Source: Buchnera aphidicola (Aphis aurantii)
GTDB taxonomy: Bacteria > Pseudomonadota > Gammaproteobacteria > Enterobacterales > Enterobacteriaceae
Length of the DNA stretch: 64,000 bases
NCBI RefSeq assembly: GCF_039388985.1
Contig: NZ_CP135021.1
Span: 558,001 to 622,000, forward strand
Direction of reading: 5' to 3'
The notes under the pieces are model-generated. The model ran no database searches, was not told the origin of the DNA, and was given only the letters and a program-made list of their open reading frames with translations. The position numbers were made by a program, and so were the translations under genes. The number at the start of each line of letters is the position of its first letter. The first letter of the stretch is position 1. Positions 1-9,861 of this stretch are shown in pieces.

Positions 1-674
1 AAAATTAATAAAGCGTTATATTCGTCACATAATAATCGAATATCTTTAACAAAAGACTTTAAAGCAGGAATAATGCCGCCTTCACCTTGAATTAATTCCA
101 AAACTATTGCACAAGTATTTTTATCCACAATGTTTTTTACAGTTTCAATTTTGTTAAATGTAGCATGCTGAATCCCTAATGGCTTGGGTCCAAAAAAATC
201 AGAATATTTTGATTTTCCACCTACAGATACTGTAAATAATGTTCTTCCATGAAATGAATTATAAAACGAAATAATTTTATTTTTTTTTAAATGATATCTT
301 TTAGCAGTATAATAACGTGCCAATTTAAATGCTGCTTCATTTGCCTCAGCTCCTGAATTAGCAAAAAAAACATAAGATGCAAAACTTGATAAAACTAGCT
401 TTTTAGCTAGTCTTAAAGCTGGCTCATTTGTGAAAATATTACTAGTATGCCATATTTTTTTACTTTGATAATTTAAAACTTGATTAAGTTTAGGATGACA
501 ATGACCTAAGGATGTCACCGCGATTCCACCAGCAAAATCAATATATTCTTTTCCTTTTTGATCCCAAATACGACTACCTTCGCCTTTAATTGGAATAAAA
601 AAAGACGGATTATAAAAAGGTAAAATTAAATCATTAAAACTATCTCTAGTAACTGGTGTATTTTTTAATATCAT
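1..674 (-). CDS. argD: Acetylornithine / succinyldiaminopimelate aminotransferase, C-terminus cut by window edge
   Basis: PLP-dependent class III aminotransferase. It makes N-acetylornithine (arginine pathway) and, in enteric bacteria, also N-succinyl-LL-diaminopimelate (lysine pathway). Translation from the ATG at 674 gives about 224 residues, roughly the N-terminal 55% of the family's usual 400. Visible landmarks are the cofactor phosphate-binding NSGAEANEAAFKLAR stretch, NSFHGRT and ELIQGEGG, all in the order seen in E. coli ArgD. The PLP lysine lies beyond the left edge. The gene is divergent from tsgA, with 287 nt of AT-rich DNA between them. Both pathways it serves supply amino acids to the aphid host. 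Identification is secure; completeness cannot be judged. Confidence 0.95.
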   Translation of the reverse strand, partial: MILKNTPVTRDSFNDLILPFYNPSFFIPIKGEGSRIWDQKGKEYIDFAGGIAVTSLGHCHPKLNQVLNYQSKKIWHTSNIFTNEPALRLAKKLVLSSFASYVFFANSGAEANEAAFKLARYYTAKRYHLKKNKIISFYNSFHGRTLFTVSVGGKSKYSDFFGPKPLGIQHATFNKIETVKNIVDKNTCAIVLELIQGEGGIIPALKSFVKDIRLLCDEYNALLI

Positions 675-961
675 TTAATTTCCTAATATATTCACTAAAC
701 TAATAAACACAATTAAAAAATACAAAACAGATTTTTAAAATTTAAAACATTTAATCAATAAAATTAAAATATACATTATATTTTATTAAATTTAAACTTA
801 TTTTAGTAATAAATAATAACTCAATAATTTCTTAAAGTATTTAGTTTAAAAAAATATTTTAGATTTTAACATCTTGATACAATTATAATTGTAATAAATA
901 ATACATCTAAGAATATTAAATAATTTTAATACTTTAAAATTTATATAAACAGGTAAAAAAA
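675..961. other. AT-rich divergent intergenic region argD / tsgA
   Basis: 287 nt between two divergent genes. It must hold the promoters of both, but the DNA is so AT-rich that no -35/-10 pair stands out. I see no tRNA, hairpin or ORF in it. Confidence 0.5.
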
Positions 962-2131
962 TTGAAAAACATTAACCAAATAGGACTTACATGGATTAGT
1001 TTTTTTTCATATGCTTTCACAGGTGCATTAATAGTAGTTACAGGAATGATCATGGGTGATATTGCAAATTATTTTAATTTGTCTATCGCTCAAATGAGCA
1101 ATGTTTTTACTTGTTTAAATGCAGGCATATTAATATCAATTATATTAAATTCTTGGCTGATTCATGTTATTTCCTTAAAAAAACAATTAATATATGGATT
1201 TATACTTTCAGTAATTTCTATTATAGGAATAATATTTTCTAAAAATTTATTACTATTCTCTATTAATATTTTTATATTAGGACTAGTTAGTGGAATAACA
1301 ATGTCAATTGGTACTTTTATTATTACAACATTGTATGCAGGACCAAAAAGAGGATCACAACTTTTAATCACTGATTCTTTCTTTAGTATGTCTGGAATGA
1401 TATTTCCTATTATCGCAGCGTATTTTTTAGAAAACAAATTTTCATGGTACTGGATATACGTATGTATCGGAATGATTTATTTTATAATTTTTATTTTATC
1501 AATTAATTTAAAATTTCCAATATCAGAAGATAAAGTAAATCATATAAAAGAAGTTAAAAAATGGAATTTAAATATCATTTTACTATCTATATCAGCACTT
1601 TTATATATTTTAGGTCAATTAAGTTTTATTTCATGGGTTCCTCAATATGCAACAGAAATAATGAATATCAATATAAAAAAGACAGGAAATTTAGTGAGTA
1701 ATTTTTGGATGTCATATATGCTTGGTATGTGGTGTTTTAGTTTTATAATAAAATTTTTTAATTTGCAACGAATTTTTATTTTTTTGTCAGGAATTTCTTC
1801 AATACTGATGTATGTGTATATACATAATTCAAATTATTTGATAATAAAATACATTATTATTAGCTTAGGTTTTTTTTCTAGTGCTATTTATACTATAATT
1901 ATTACATTAGCTTCATTGCAAACAAAAACACCATCTGCAAAATTAATAAATATAATTTTATTTTTTGGAACGATTGGAACATTACTAACTTTTATTGTTA
2001 CTAGTCCTATCGTCCATACAAGAGGGCTATATGACACTTTAATATGCTCAAATATATTATACGGAATAGTATTTTTTTTATCTTTACTTATTTTAATAAA
2101 TAGTAGAAATAATGTTCGTTTTAAACAATAA
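962..2131 (+). CDS. tsgA: TsgA-like major facilitator superfamily transporter
   Basis: Integral membrane protein of 389 residues with about 12 hydrophobic segments. It matches E. coli TsgA (YhfC) along its whole length, including LTWISF near residue 9, GILISI, LVSGITMSIGTF near 105-120, TDSFFSM, ISWVPQYA, FWMSYMLGMW and LGFFSSAIYT. The start is a TTG with an AGG eight bases upstream (951-953), and the alignment with E. coli begins at this codon. The transported substrate is unknown; Buchnera has few transporters, so retention suggests a role in exchange with the host cell. In E. coli tsgA also lies near argD. Family assignment is strong, function is not. Confidence 0.93.
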   Translation: MKNINQIGLTWISFFSYAFTGALIVVTGMIMGDIANYFNLSIAQMSNVFTCLNAGILISIILNSWLIHVISLKKQLIYGFILSVISIIGIIFSKNLLLFSINIFILGLVSGITMSIGTFIITTLYAGPKRGSQLLITDSFFSMSGMIFPIIAAYFLENKFSWYWIYVCIGMIYFIIFILSINLKFPISEDKVNHIKEVKKWNLNIILLSISALLYILGQLSFISWVPQYATEIMNINIKKTGNLVSNFWMSYMLGMWCFSFIIKFFNLQRIFIFLSGISSILMYVYIHNSNYLIIKYIIISLGFFSSAIYTIIITLASLQTKTPSAKLINIILFFGTIGTLLTFIVTSPIVHTRGLYDTLICSNILYGIVFFLSLLILINSRNNVRFKQ

Positions 2132-2197
2132 ATAGTTTTTATAATTGAATGGAATCAACAAATAAAAAAACAATTAAAAAATCAATATTTTTATAAT

Positions 2198-2232
2198 AAA
2201 TAAACTAGAATGCATGCATTTCTGGTTTATTT
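2198..2232. terminator. Inverted-repeat hairpin between convergent tsgA and trpS
   Basis: A stem of about 16 bp, with one wobble and one bulge, centred on the palindrome TGCATGCA. The left arm is about 2198-2214 and the right arm 2215-2232, with outer arms AAATAAAC and GTTTATTT. It sits in the gap between two convergent genes, so it can fold from either transcript. No clean T-run follows, so intrinsic termination is inferred from position and symmetry. Confidence 0.6.
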
Positions 2233-2251
2233 ACTCAATAAATTTTCAAAA

Positions 2252-3256
2252 TTAATCTATTCCTATAGCAGAATATACTTTTTTTAAAGTTTCTTCAGAT
2301 TTTAAACGAGCTTGAATGGCTCCATTTGAAATTATTGTATTCAAAAAAAATTCATCATTACGATAATTAACATAAGATTTTTGTAAATTTAACAAAAATT
2401 TCGATAAATTATCTGAAACAATATTTTTAAATTCACTGTATAACACTCCATTTAATTCTTTTTCTAAAATCTTTATTTCTTTATTAGTGATGGTAGAAAG
2501 AATTTCTAATAAATTTGAAATACCTGACTTTTTGTGAGTATTATAATATATTTTAGGAGGATTTTCTGAATCTGTAATACAATGCTTAATTTTAAAAAAA
2601 ATAGAAGATACTTCTTCTAATAAAAAAATAACATTATTTTTATTCGGATCGGATTTAGACATTTTTTTTGAAGGATCTAATAAAGACATAATTTTAGAAC
2701 CATTTCGACTAATAATAGGTTTTGGTATAGTAAAAATATTTCCATATGAAAGATTAAAACGATTAGCTATATTGCACGTTAATTCTAAATGCTGTTTCTG
2801 ATCTTTTCCTACTGGAACAAAATTAGTTTGATATAATAAGATATCCGAAGCCATTAAAATAGGATAATTAAATAAACCAACATTGCTATTTTTAATACAA
2901 TTTTGAGTTTTCTTAATTTTAAATTGTGTCATTCTAGATAGCTCATTAAATTGACTAAAACAACTTAAAACCCAATTTAGTTGACTGTGCTGGTGCACTT
3001 GTGATTGAACAAAAATAATGCTTTTATTAGGATCTACACCACATGCTAAATATAACGCTAACGTGTCTAATATTGAATTTTTTATTTTTTTTTTATTAAT
3101 TGTAGTTAAAGCATGCAAATCCGCAATACAATATAAACATTCATATTTATCTTGCATGCTTGACCAATGACGCATTGTTCCAATATAATTGCCAATAGTT
3201 AAATTACCAGAAGGTTGAACAGCGCTAAATAAAATTGGCTTAGGATTAATAAGCAT
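2252..3256 (-). CDS. trpS: Tryptophanyl-tRNA synthetase
   Basis: Class I aminoacyl-tRNA synthetase, 334 residues, as in E. coli. It charges tRNA-Trp, which is encoded at the far end of this window. The HIGH-type signature appears as TIGN at residues 20-23 after QPSGNL. The KMSKS loop is present near residue 200 as KKMSKSDPN. Other family motifs seen are CGVDP, NYPILMASDILLYQ and VPVGKDQKQHLELT. It is first downstream of the rpe-aroB-aroK direction (25 nt after rpe), an order also found in E. coli (aroKB-...-rpe-gph-trpS, with damX, dam and gph lost). ATG start with AGGA about nine bases upstream. Confidence 0.97.
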   Translation of the reverse strand: MLINPKPILFSAVQPSGNLTIGNYIGTMRHWSSMQDKYECLYCIADLHALTTINKKKIKNSILDTLALYLACGVDPNKSIIFVQSQVHQHSQLNWVLSCFSQFNELSRMTQFKIKKTQNCIKNSNVGLFNYPILMASDILLYQTNFVPVGKDQKQHLELTCNIANRFNLSYGNIFTIPKPIISRNGSKIMSLLDPSKKMSKSDPNKNNVIFLLEEVSSIFFKIKHCITDSENPPKIYYNTHKKSGISNLLEILSTITNKEIKILEKELNGVLYSEFKNIVSDNLSKFLLNLQKSYVNYRNDEFFLNTIISNGAIQARLKSEETLKKVYSAIGID

Positions 3257-3281
3257 AAATTTAAAGATCCTAAATAAAATA

Positions 3282-3968
3282 TTAATGAATAGAGTTAAAA
3301 TGAGAGTATTTTAATTCTTGACGAATATTTTTAATAATTCTATGATAATCTGGATAATCAAAAATTCCAGAACCAATTACAAATACATTTGCTCCAGAAC
3401 AAGCTATTTCAGAAATATTTTCTAATTTTACGCCTCCATCTACTTCTAAATAAATGTCTAACAAACTTAAATCAATTCGTTTACGTACTTCACGTAATTT
3501 ATTGATCGTCAATGGTAAAAAAGACTGATTTCCAAAACCAGGATTTACTGACATTAATAAAATTAAATCCAATTTTTCTATTACATAATCTAAAAAATGC
3601 AGTGAAGTAGATGGATTAAATGCTAAACCGGCTTTACATCCATGTTCTTTAATTAAATTTAATGTACGATCAATATGATCAGTTGATTCTGGATGAAATG
3701 TGATAAAATTAGCACCTGCCTGAGCAAACTGAGGAATTAAATTATCTACAGGTTTGGTCATTAAATGAACATCAATAGGAACAGTAATATTGTAATTTCG
3801 AAGTGATTTTAAAATCATAGGACCCATACTTAAATTAGGAACATAATGATTATCCATAACATCAAAGTGAATCCAATCACCACCTGCGCTCAATACTTTG
3901 TTTACCTCTTCACCTAAACGTGAAAAATCAGCAGATAAAATAGATGGAGCTAATAAAAAATCTTTCAT
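3282..3968 (-). CDS. rpe: Ribulose-phosphate 3-epimerase
   Basis: Interconverts D-ribulose 5-phosphate and D-xylulose 5-phosphate in the non-oxidative pentose phosphate pathway. A TIM-barrel enzyme of 228 residues, near the E. coli length of 225. Motifs: [17 protein letters not shown] at the N-terminus, [17 protein letters not shown] with metal-ligand His and catalytic Asp, [16 protein letters not shown], and the second catalytic Asp in LEVDGGV. An in-frame extension reaches 4049, but the ATG at 3968 has AGGAG seven bases upstream and aligns with the E. coli start, so I use it. It lies between aroB and trpS on the same strand. Confidence 0.96.
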   Translation of the reverse strand: MKDFLLAPSILSADFSRLGEEVNKVLSAGGDWIHFDVMDNHYVPNLSMGPMILKSLRNYNITVPIDVHLMTKPVDNLIPQFAQAGANFITFHPESTDHIDRTLNLIKEHGCKAGLAFNPSTSLHFLDYVIEKLDLILLMSVNPGFGNQSFLPLTINKLREVRKRIDLSLLDIYLEVDGGVKLENISEIACSGANVFVIGSGIFDYPDYHRIIKNIRQELKYSHFNSIH

Positions 3969-4114
3969 AATTGATTCTCCTATTAATCTAGCAATTTTAT
4001 ACATGGTTATAATAAAAGAACAAATTTTAAAAAAACTAACATAAAACATATTTAATTAATATTTTTATTATTTATTTTTTAATTTTTTAATTATTTAAAA
4101 ATATTTATTAAAAT

Positions 4115-5197
4115 TTATTGAGAATCTTTAATTGCACTTAAAATAATGCTTTTATCTATTCCAGAAAAAACTTTGGCTTTTCCGATAGAAATAGGAAGCA
4201 CTAATCTCATTTCTCCTGAAATTACTTTTTTATCACGCATCATATATGGCAAGTATGAAGCTGCAGACATATTTTTGGGACCCTTAACAGGTAATCCAAC
4301 TTTTTTTAATAAAGCAATTATTCTGTTGTAATCTGTTTTTTTCAAATGTCCAAGCAATTCTGATGTACGAGACGCCATGACCATACCTACTGATATTGCC
4401 TCGCCATGCAACCAAGTACCATAACCAGAATGCGCCTCAATAGCATGGCCATATGTATGACCAAAATTCAATAATGCTCTAAAATTCTTTTCTCGCTCAT
4501 CAAGCGAAATAATTTTTGATTTTAATTCACAACATTTTTTAATGCAAAAACACATGGATTGATGATCTAATAATAATACTTTTTCAATATTTTCTTCTAA
4601 CCAATTAAAAAATAGTTCATCGAAAATAACAGCATACTTAATAATCTCAGATACTCCTGAAACTAATTCATTACGAGGCAATGTTTGTAAAAAATTAACA
4701 TCTACAATTACTGAAGATGGTTGCCAAAAAGAACCTATCATATTTTTCCCTAATAAATGATTTACTCCTGTTTTTCCGCCTATAGAAGCATCTACTTGCG
4801 CCAAAAGCGTAGTTGGAATCTGAATAAATCGTACTCCTCTTTGATAAATAGATGCGGCAAAACCAGTTAAATCACCTACTACACCCCCCCCTAAAGCAAC
4901 TAATGTAGTATCACGAGAATGTTTTTTCTCAAGTAATGCAGAAATTACCATCTCTATTTCATTTAATGTTTTGAATTGTTCACCATCTGAAATAATTACT
5001 TGATCTACTTTAATTCCTGATTTTCTTAATTGAAAAAAAACTTTATCTTTTAAAAGATTAGCTAATGTTTTATTTGTTACTAACATAGCTTGATTTCCCG
5101 ATTTCAAGGGAAAGAAAATATTATCTTTTTCAATAATACCAGATCCTATACTGATAGGATAACTACGTTCGCCTAAAATAACTTTTAACTGTTCCAT
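4115..5197 (-). CDS. aroB: 3-dehydroquinate synthase
   Basis: Second step of the shikimate pathway: converts DAHP to 3-dehydroquinate using NAD and a divalent metal. 360 residues from the chosen start. Seen in sequence: SDGEQFKTL, the NAD-binding glycine run in [33 protein letters not shown], and metal-ligand residues in [11 protein letters not shown] and [11 protein letters not shown]. The Gly-Gly-Gly codons form a run of eight G (C on the plus strand, 4884-4891), unusual in such AT-rich DNA. I chose the ATG at 5197, which matches the E. coli N-terminus; the in-frame ATG at 5206 has the purine tract AGAG too close. It lies 42 nt after aroK, as in E. coli. Confidence 0.96.
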   Translation of the reverse strand: MEQLKVILGERSYPISIGSGIIEKDNIFFPLKSGNQAMLVTNKTLANLLKDKVFFQLRKSGIKVDQVIISDGEQFKTLNEIEMVISALLEKKHSRDTTLVALGGGVVGDLTGFAASIYQRGVRFIQIPTTLLAQVDASIGGKTGVNHLLGKNMIGSFWQPSSVIVDVNFLQTLPRNELVSGVSEIIKYAVIFDELFFNWLEENIEKVLLLDHQSMCFCIKKCCELKSKIISLDEREKNFRALLNFGHTYGHAIEAHSGYGTWLHGEAISVGMVMASRTSELLGHLKKTDYNRIIALLKKVGLPVKGPKNMSAASYLPYMMRDKKVISGEMRLVLPISIGKAKVFSGIDKSIILSAIKDSQ

Positions 5198-5239
5198 AAT
5201 TATCATGCTCTAATAATGTACTTTGAATATTTATGAATA

Positions 5240-5761
5240 TTACATTTTTTCTAATAAACGAATTATATTATATGCAACAGATTTAGCACTATGAGTATCA
5301 GTATGAATTTTAAAATCAGCTATTTCTTCATATAAAGGATTTCTTTCTTGAGCTAAATTTTCTAATATAATCTTATTTGATATATTTGTTTGTAATAGTG
5401 GTCTTTTTTGATCTCTTTTTGTACGTGCTAACTGTTTTTCAATTGTTGTCTCTAGATATATTACAATTCCTCGAGCTGATAATATGTTTCTATTTTTCTT
5501 AGATTTAACTGATCCCCCACCAGTAGCCAGAATAATTCCTTGTTTTTGAGTAATTTCATTAATTACTTTAATTTCTCTTTCTCGGAAACCATTTTCACCT
5601 TCCACATCAAACACCCAACTTATAGTGGCTCCGGTACGTTTCTCGATTTCTTGATCAGAGTCAAAAAATTCCATATTAAGTTGTTGAGATAGTTGACGGC
5701 CAATTGTACTTTTTCCAGCACCCATAGGTCCAATTAGAAAGATATTTCGTTTTTCTGCCAT
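5240..5761 (-). CDS. aroK: Shikimate kinase I
   Basis: Phosphorylates shikimate with ATP. 173 residues, the same length as E. coli AroK and strikingly conserved from [14 protein letters not shown] onward. The P-loop is GPMGAGKST at about residues 11-19, the substrate and Mg sites are [11 protein letters not shown] and FREREIKVI, and the glycine loop is [21 protein letters not shown] near the C-terminus is also conserved. An ORF extension to 5794 adds 11 residues with no counterpart, so the start at 5761 is preferred. It heads the aroK-aroB-rpe-trpS row and supplies the chorismate route to aromatic amino acids. Confidence 0.96.
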   Translation of the reverse strand: MAEKRNIFLIGPMGAGKSTIGRQLSQQLNMEFFDSDQEIEKRTGATISWVFDVEGENGFREREIKVINEITQKQGIILATGGGSVKSKKNRNILSARGIVIYLETTIEKQLARTKRDQKRPLLQTNISNKIILENLAQERNPLYEEIADFKIHTDTHSAKSVAYNIIRLLEKM

Positions 5762-6123
5762 ATTTTGATTACTAAAATAATTCGTTAAAACCACTGATGC
5801 TAAACATGATTAATGTTAACAAAAATAAAACGTTAAAAAATAGAATAATTAAATTTAAATTAATAAATTATATTAACTGTAAATTGTTAATTAATAAAAT
5901 ATTAACTAATAAAATACTATAATAAACGTAGTTGAAACATTTAAAGAATAAAATTATCAAAATTTTATAAATATTTCATAAATCAATTTTCTCCTTATAA
6001 TCATGCTACAAATAACATCTAAATTTTTAAAAAGTGAAATAAGAAAGTATATTCTATCAGAGTAAACATCATTTTTTCTATATTTCTTTATAATTTTATT
6101 ATAAATATTTTTAAATTTAAAAC
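5762..6123. other. Gene-free AT-rich spacer
   Basis: About 360 nt upstream of aroK and of the tRNA-Ser promoter. It should hold the aroK promoter. I see no ORF of note, no RNA fold and no repeat other than general A/T richness. Confidence 0.5.
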
Positions 6124-6152
6124 TTGACGTAATTTACTTTTTCAGATGTAAT
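6124..6152 (+). promoter_or_regulatory. Sigma-70-type promoter of tRNA-Ser
   Basis: TTGACG (6124-6129), a 17-nt spacer, then TGTAAT (6147-6152). The predicted transcription start near 6159 is about 13 nt before the mature tRNA. Spacing and position fit a vegetative tRNA promoter. Confidence 0.65.
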
Positions 6153-6171
6153 AGAATAAATATTTTATATA

Positions 6172-6256
6172 GGTGAGGTGTCCGAGAGGCTTAAGGAACA
6201 CGCCTGGAAAGCGTGTATATGGAAACGTATCAAGGGTTCGAATCCCTTTCTCACCA
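6172..6256 (+). tRNA. tRNA-Ser (anticodon GGA)
   Basis: An 85-nt class II tRNA with a long variable arm. Acceptor ggtgagg pairs with tctcacc through a G-U pair at position 7, the anticodon loop contains ctGGAaa, and the T loop is ggTTCGAATcc. It closely matches E. coli tRNA-Ser(GGA). The CCA end is not encoded: the genome continues with A's after the discriminator base, so the 3' end must be added after transcription. Confidence 0.95.
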
Positions 6257-6263
6257 AAAAAAT

Positions 6264-6971
6264 CTAAATTAATAATGTTGTTTCTAAAGATAAAACAATC
6301 ATATCATTAAAACTAGATTCTCTATCTGATGATGAAACAGATTCTTTTTTTAAAATATGATCAGAAACCGTGCAAATAGATAAAGCTTGTGCTCGAAATT
6401 CAGATGCAACACTATATATACCTGCTGTTTCCATATCTATCCCAACAATATTATATTTGTTTAAAATTTTTAACATATCTTGATCTGTATAAAATGAATC
6501 AGTTGTAAAAAAATTACCGATATGAATTTTGACCTTCATTTGTCTTGCTGCTAAAAATGCCTGATAAGTTATATGAAAATCTGAAATAGCAGCATAATCA
6601 TGATTATAAAATCGTATTCTATTAAATTTTGAATCTGTAGAAGCACCTAATCCGATAACAATATCACGCAAGTTTATATCATCTCGTACCGCACCACAAG
6701 TTCCTATTCGAATAATTTTTTTTACATTATATTCTGTTATTAATTCTCTAACATACAGAGCAGCAGATGGTATTCCTATTCCATGACTCATAATAGAAAT
6801 TTTTTTATTTTTATAATATCCCGTATAAGCTAACATTAACCGTGTTGTATTAATTTGTTTAAAATTATTTAAATAATTTTCAGCAATATATTTTGCTCTT
6901 ACAGGGTCTCCAGGCATAAGAATTGTATCTGAAAAATCGCTTTTCTTACTATTTATATGGAAAGTAGACAC
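6264..6971 (-). CDS. deoD: Purine nucleoside phosphorylase, DeoD type
   Basis: Cleaves purine (deoxy)ribonucleosides with phosphate to the free base and (deoxy)ribose 1-phosphate. 235 residues, near the family's 239. Motifs: ILMPGDPVRAKYIAE, the active-site GIPSAALYVRELI, RIGTCGAV, GIDMETAGIYSVA, and the catalytic Asp in TVSDHI. The start is GTG, preceded by AAGG about ten bases upstream; alignment with E. coli MATPHIN supports it. It lies 33 nt downstream of deoB on the same strand, a deo-operon pair as in E. coli, while deoC and deoA are not in this window. Likely purine salvage from host nucleosides. Confidence 0.96.
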   Translation of the reverse strand: MSTFHINSKKSDFSDTILMPGDPVRAKYIAENYLNNFKQINTTRLMLAYTGYYKNKKISIMSHGIGIPSAALYVRELITEYNVKKIIRIGTCGAVRDDINLRDIVIGLGASTDSKFNRIRFYNHDYAAISDFHITYQAFLAARQMKVKIHIGNFFTTDSFYTDQDMLKILNKYNIVGIDMETAGIYSVASEFRAQALSICTVSDHILKKESVSSSDRESSFNDMIVLSLETTLLI

Positions 6972-7004
6972 TTGTTTTTTCCTTATTTTTAAAATAAATA
7001 TTTT

Positions 7005-8237
7005 TTAAAACATATGTGTGCCATATTGCATTTTTGACAATGAAAAATATTTAGCAATTGTTTGACCTATATCAGAAAAACTGGTGCGATGACCTAAAAA
7101 CTTCACTTTTCTACCAGGAGAATATATTAATATAGGAATATTTTCTCTCGTATGATCTGTACCTGACCAAGTAGGATCACATCCATGATCTGCAGTTATA
7201 ATAAGTAAATCTTCTTTGTTAACTAAATGAATCATTTTGTACAACTGACTATCAAAAAACTCTAAACCTTTAGCATATCCAGAAACATCACGACGATGCC
7301 CCCAAATCGAATCAAAATCTACAAAATTAGTAAATACAATCGTATTATTTTTAGCTAATTGCATTTCATTAATAGTTGTATTACACAATTCTTTCAGCCC
7401 AAAAGATTTTATACTTTTACTAATACCTACTCCTGCATAAATATCTGAAACTTTTCCAACTCCAATAACTTTTCCTTTTTTTTCAGCAACTAATTTTTCC
7501 ATCACAGTAACAGAAGGAGGTTTTATTGAAAAATCTACTCTATTTCCTGTTCTTTGAAAATTTAATTTATTCATCCCGATAAAAGGACGAGCAATAACTC
7601 TCGCTATTTTATATTTATTTTTATTTAATAAAGAACGAATTATATGGCATAGTTGATAAAGATTATACAATCCAAATATATCTTCATGACATGCCACTTG
7701 AAGGACTGAATCAGATGAAGTATATAAAATTGGTTTTTTTGTTTTAATATGCTCTTCACCTAATTTAGAAATAATTTCTGTGCCAGATGCATGACAATTT
7801 CCTAGAATACCAGGTAATTTAAAATTTTTTATAATTTCATGTATTAAAGTTTCAGGAAATGTGTTATTAAGTTTTTCAAAATAATACCAATCATCTAATA
7901 CTGGAGCTCCAGCTATTTCCCAATGCCCAGATGTAGTATCTTTTCCTGAAGAAATTTCACTAGCAAAACCATAACTAGCAATAATTTTAGAGTTATAAAA
8001 TTTTTTATCATAACCAATCGGATATTTTCCTGTTGAAGCATTATGTGCTTGAAATATTCCTAGTTTTTGCAAATTAGGAATTTTTAAATACCCCTCCCTT
8101 GCTTTATTAGCTTTTCCTAAAAAACATTGTTCTACTATATGTCCAAATGTATCAGCACCACAATCATTAAATTTTCCAGCATCAACACTTGATCCAATTC
8201 CAAAAGAGTCTAAAATCATTAAGAAAACACGTTTCAT
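7005..8237 (-). CDS. deoB: Phosphopentomutase
   Basis: Interconverts ribose 1-phosphate and ribose 5-phosphate (and the deoxy forms), linking nucleoside breakdown to central sugar metabolism. 410 residues, E. coli 407. Alkaline-phosphatase superfamily motifs are visible: MILDSFGIGSS at the N-terminus with metal-binding Asp, SSGKDTTSGHWE holding the phospho-threonine, SDSVLQVACHE, and TADHGCDPTW with metal ligands. DHTRENIP and RTSFSDIGQTIAKY follow near the C-terminus. It directly feeds on the product of the neighbouring deoD. Confidence 0.96.
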   Translation of the reverse strand: MKRVFLMILDSFGIGSSVDAGKFNDCGADTFGHIVEQCFLGKANKAREGYLKIPNLQKLGIFQAHNASTGKYPIGYDKKFYNSKIIASYGFASEISSGKDTTSGHWEIAGAPVLDDWYYFEKLNNTFPETLIHEIIKNFKLPGILGNCHASGTEIISKLGEEHIKTKKPILYTSSDSVLQVACHEDIFGLYNLYQLCHIIRSLLNKNKYKIARVIARPFIGMNKLNFQRTGNRVDFSIKPPSVTVMEKLVAEKKGKVIGVGKVSDIYAGVGISKSIKSFGLKELCNTTINEMQLAKNNTIVFTNFVDFDSIWGHRRDVSGYAKGLEFFDSQLYKMIHLVNKEDLLIITADHGCDPTWSGTDHTRENIPILIYSPGRKVKFLGHRTSFSDIGQTIAKYFSLSKMQYGTHMF

Positions 8238-8268
8238 TTCAAATACCTAAAATAAAATTAAAATATAT

Positions 8269-9861
8269 TTATTGCTCTCTTATTTCATTAAAATTAATAT
8301 CAATATATCGAGACATTATAATATTTAAGTTAGCTTGACTAGGTGCTAAATATGTTAAATTATTAAAATTATCTAATGCTATACAAGAGTTATTTTTATT
8401 CAAAAATATTTCTATATTTTTTTTATAATCTGAAGTAATCCATCTTGCAAACTTAATATTTACTTTTTCATATAAAGCATCTATTTTGTATTCAACTTTT
8501 AATCGATGAATTACTACATCAAATTGTAGTATACCAATAGCTCCTAAAATTACATGATTATTATTCAAAGGGTAAAAAACTTGTATTGCCCCTTCTTCCG
8601 ACAATTGATTTAAACCTTTTTTTAACTTCTTTTGATCTAATGGATTTTTTAAAAAAATCCGACGAAATATCTCTGGAGCAAAACTCGGAATTCCAATAAA
8701 ATTAATTTCTTCTCCTTCCGTGAAAGAATCTCCAATTTTTATTGTTCCATGATTATGTATGCCAATTATATCTCCTGGATACGCCTGTTTTATGTCAAAT
8801 CTATCCCCTGCTATAAAATAAAACGCATCAGAAATAATAATGTTTTTTTTAGTTCTAACATGTTTTAATTTAATACCTTTTTTGTATTTTCCAGATACAA
8901 TTCTAATAAAAGCTATACGGTCATGATGTTTTAAATCCATATTAGCCTGAATTTTAAATACAAAACCTGTAAAATATTTTTCTTCAGGTCTTACTTTTCT
9001 TATATTACTATTTCGATAAATAGGTGAAGGAGCCCATTTTATTAAACTATCTAATATATGATCAATACCAAAATTACTTAATGCACTACCAAAAAAAACG
9101 GGTGTAATAATACTTTTTAAAAAATCTTTTTTGTTAAAATCTGAATATATATGACTAATTAATTTTAATTCTTCGGAAACTTGAAGAATTAAGTCTGAAT
9201 TTATATCATTCTTTAATAAACACTGATTTAAATAATCAAAATGATTTTTAAAAACACTAGGTTTTTTAGATTTATTATATAAATAAATTAATTTTTCATA
9301 TAAATGAAAAACACCTTGAAAATTTCTCCCACAACTGATAGGCCACGTAATAGGTATACAAGATAATTGCAACTCTTTTTCAATTTGATCTAAAATTTCT
9401 ATTGAATCGAGACTATCACGATCTAATTTGTTTATAAATGTAATAATAGGAGTATGATGTAGTCGGCTTATCTTAATTAATTTTTTTGTTCGTTCTTCTA
9501 TTCCTTTAGCGGCATCAATAACTAATAAACAACAATCTACTGCAGTAAGAATACGATATGTATCTTCTGAAAAATCTTGATGTCCAGGGGTATCTAATAA
9601 ATTAATTAAAATATTTTTATATTGAAATTGCATAACAGATGTTGTAATAGAAATACCACGATCTTTTTCAATTTTCATCCAATCTGATTTGACATATTTT
9701 CCATTTCCTCTTGCTTTAACTGTACCAGAAGTTCGAATTACTTTTCCTAAAAGCAACATTTTTTCTGTAACAGTTGTTTTACCGGCATCAGGATGAGAGA
9801 TAATGGCAAAAGTACGTCTTTTTTTTATTTCTACTTGATGATTTAAATTACACATATACAC
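8269..9861 (-). CDS. prfC: Peptide chain release factor 3
   Basis: Translational GTPase that removes RF1/RF2 from the ribosome after peptide release. 530 residues, E. coli 529. G1 is SHPDAGKTT near residue 23, G2 is around RGISITTSVM, G3 is DTPGHQDFSED, and G4 is FINKLDRDS. The C-terminal half is the EF-G-like part (EEGAIQVFYPL, LGAIGILQFDVV). Two ATGs are possible (9861 and 9855); neither has a clear ribosome-binding site. It lies upstream of deoB by 31 nt; in E. coli prfC and deoBD are near each other on the chromosome too. Confidence 0.95.
   Translation of the reverse strand: MYMCNLNHQVEIKKRRTFAIISHPDAGKTTVTEKMLLLGKVIRTSGTVKARGNGKYVKSDWMKIEKDRGISITTSVMQFQYKNILINLLDTPGHQDFSEDTYRILTAVDCCLLVIDAAKGIEERTKKLIKISRLHHTPIITFINKLDRDSLDSIEILDQIEKELQLSCIPITWPISCGRNFQGVFHLYEKLIYLYNKSKKPSVFKNHFDYLNQCLLKNDINSDLILQVSEELKLISHIYSDFNKKDFLKSIITPVFFGSALSNFGIDHILDSLIKWAPSPIYRNSNIRKVRPEEKYFTGFVFKIQANMDLKHHDRIAFIRIVSGKYKKGIKLKHVRTKKNIIISDAFYFIAGDRFDIKQAYPGDIIGIHNHGTIKIGDSFTEGEEINFIGIPSFAPEIFRRIFLKNPLDQKKLKKGLNQLSEEGAIQVFYPLNNNHVILGAIGILQFDVVIHRLKVEYKIDALYEKVNIKFARWITSDYKKNIEIFLNKNNSCIALDNFNNLTYLAPSQANLNIIMSRYIDINFNEIREQ

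Noticed and set aside
1162..1437. A 91-codon minus-strand ORF inside tsgA
   Set aside because: Fully contained in a conserved membrane-protein gene on the other strand; composition mirrors it.
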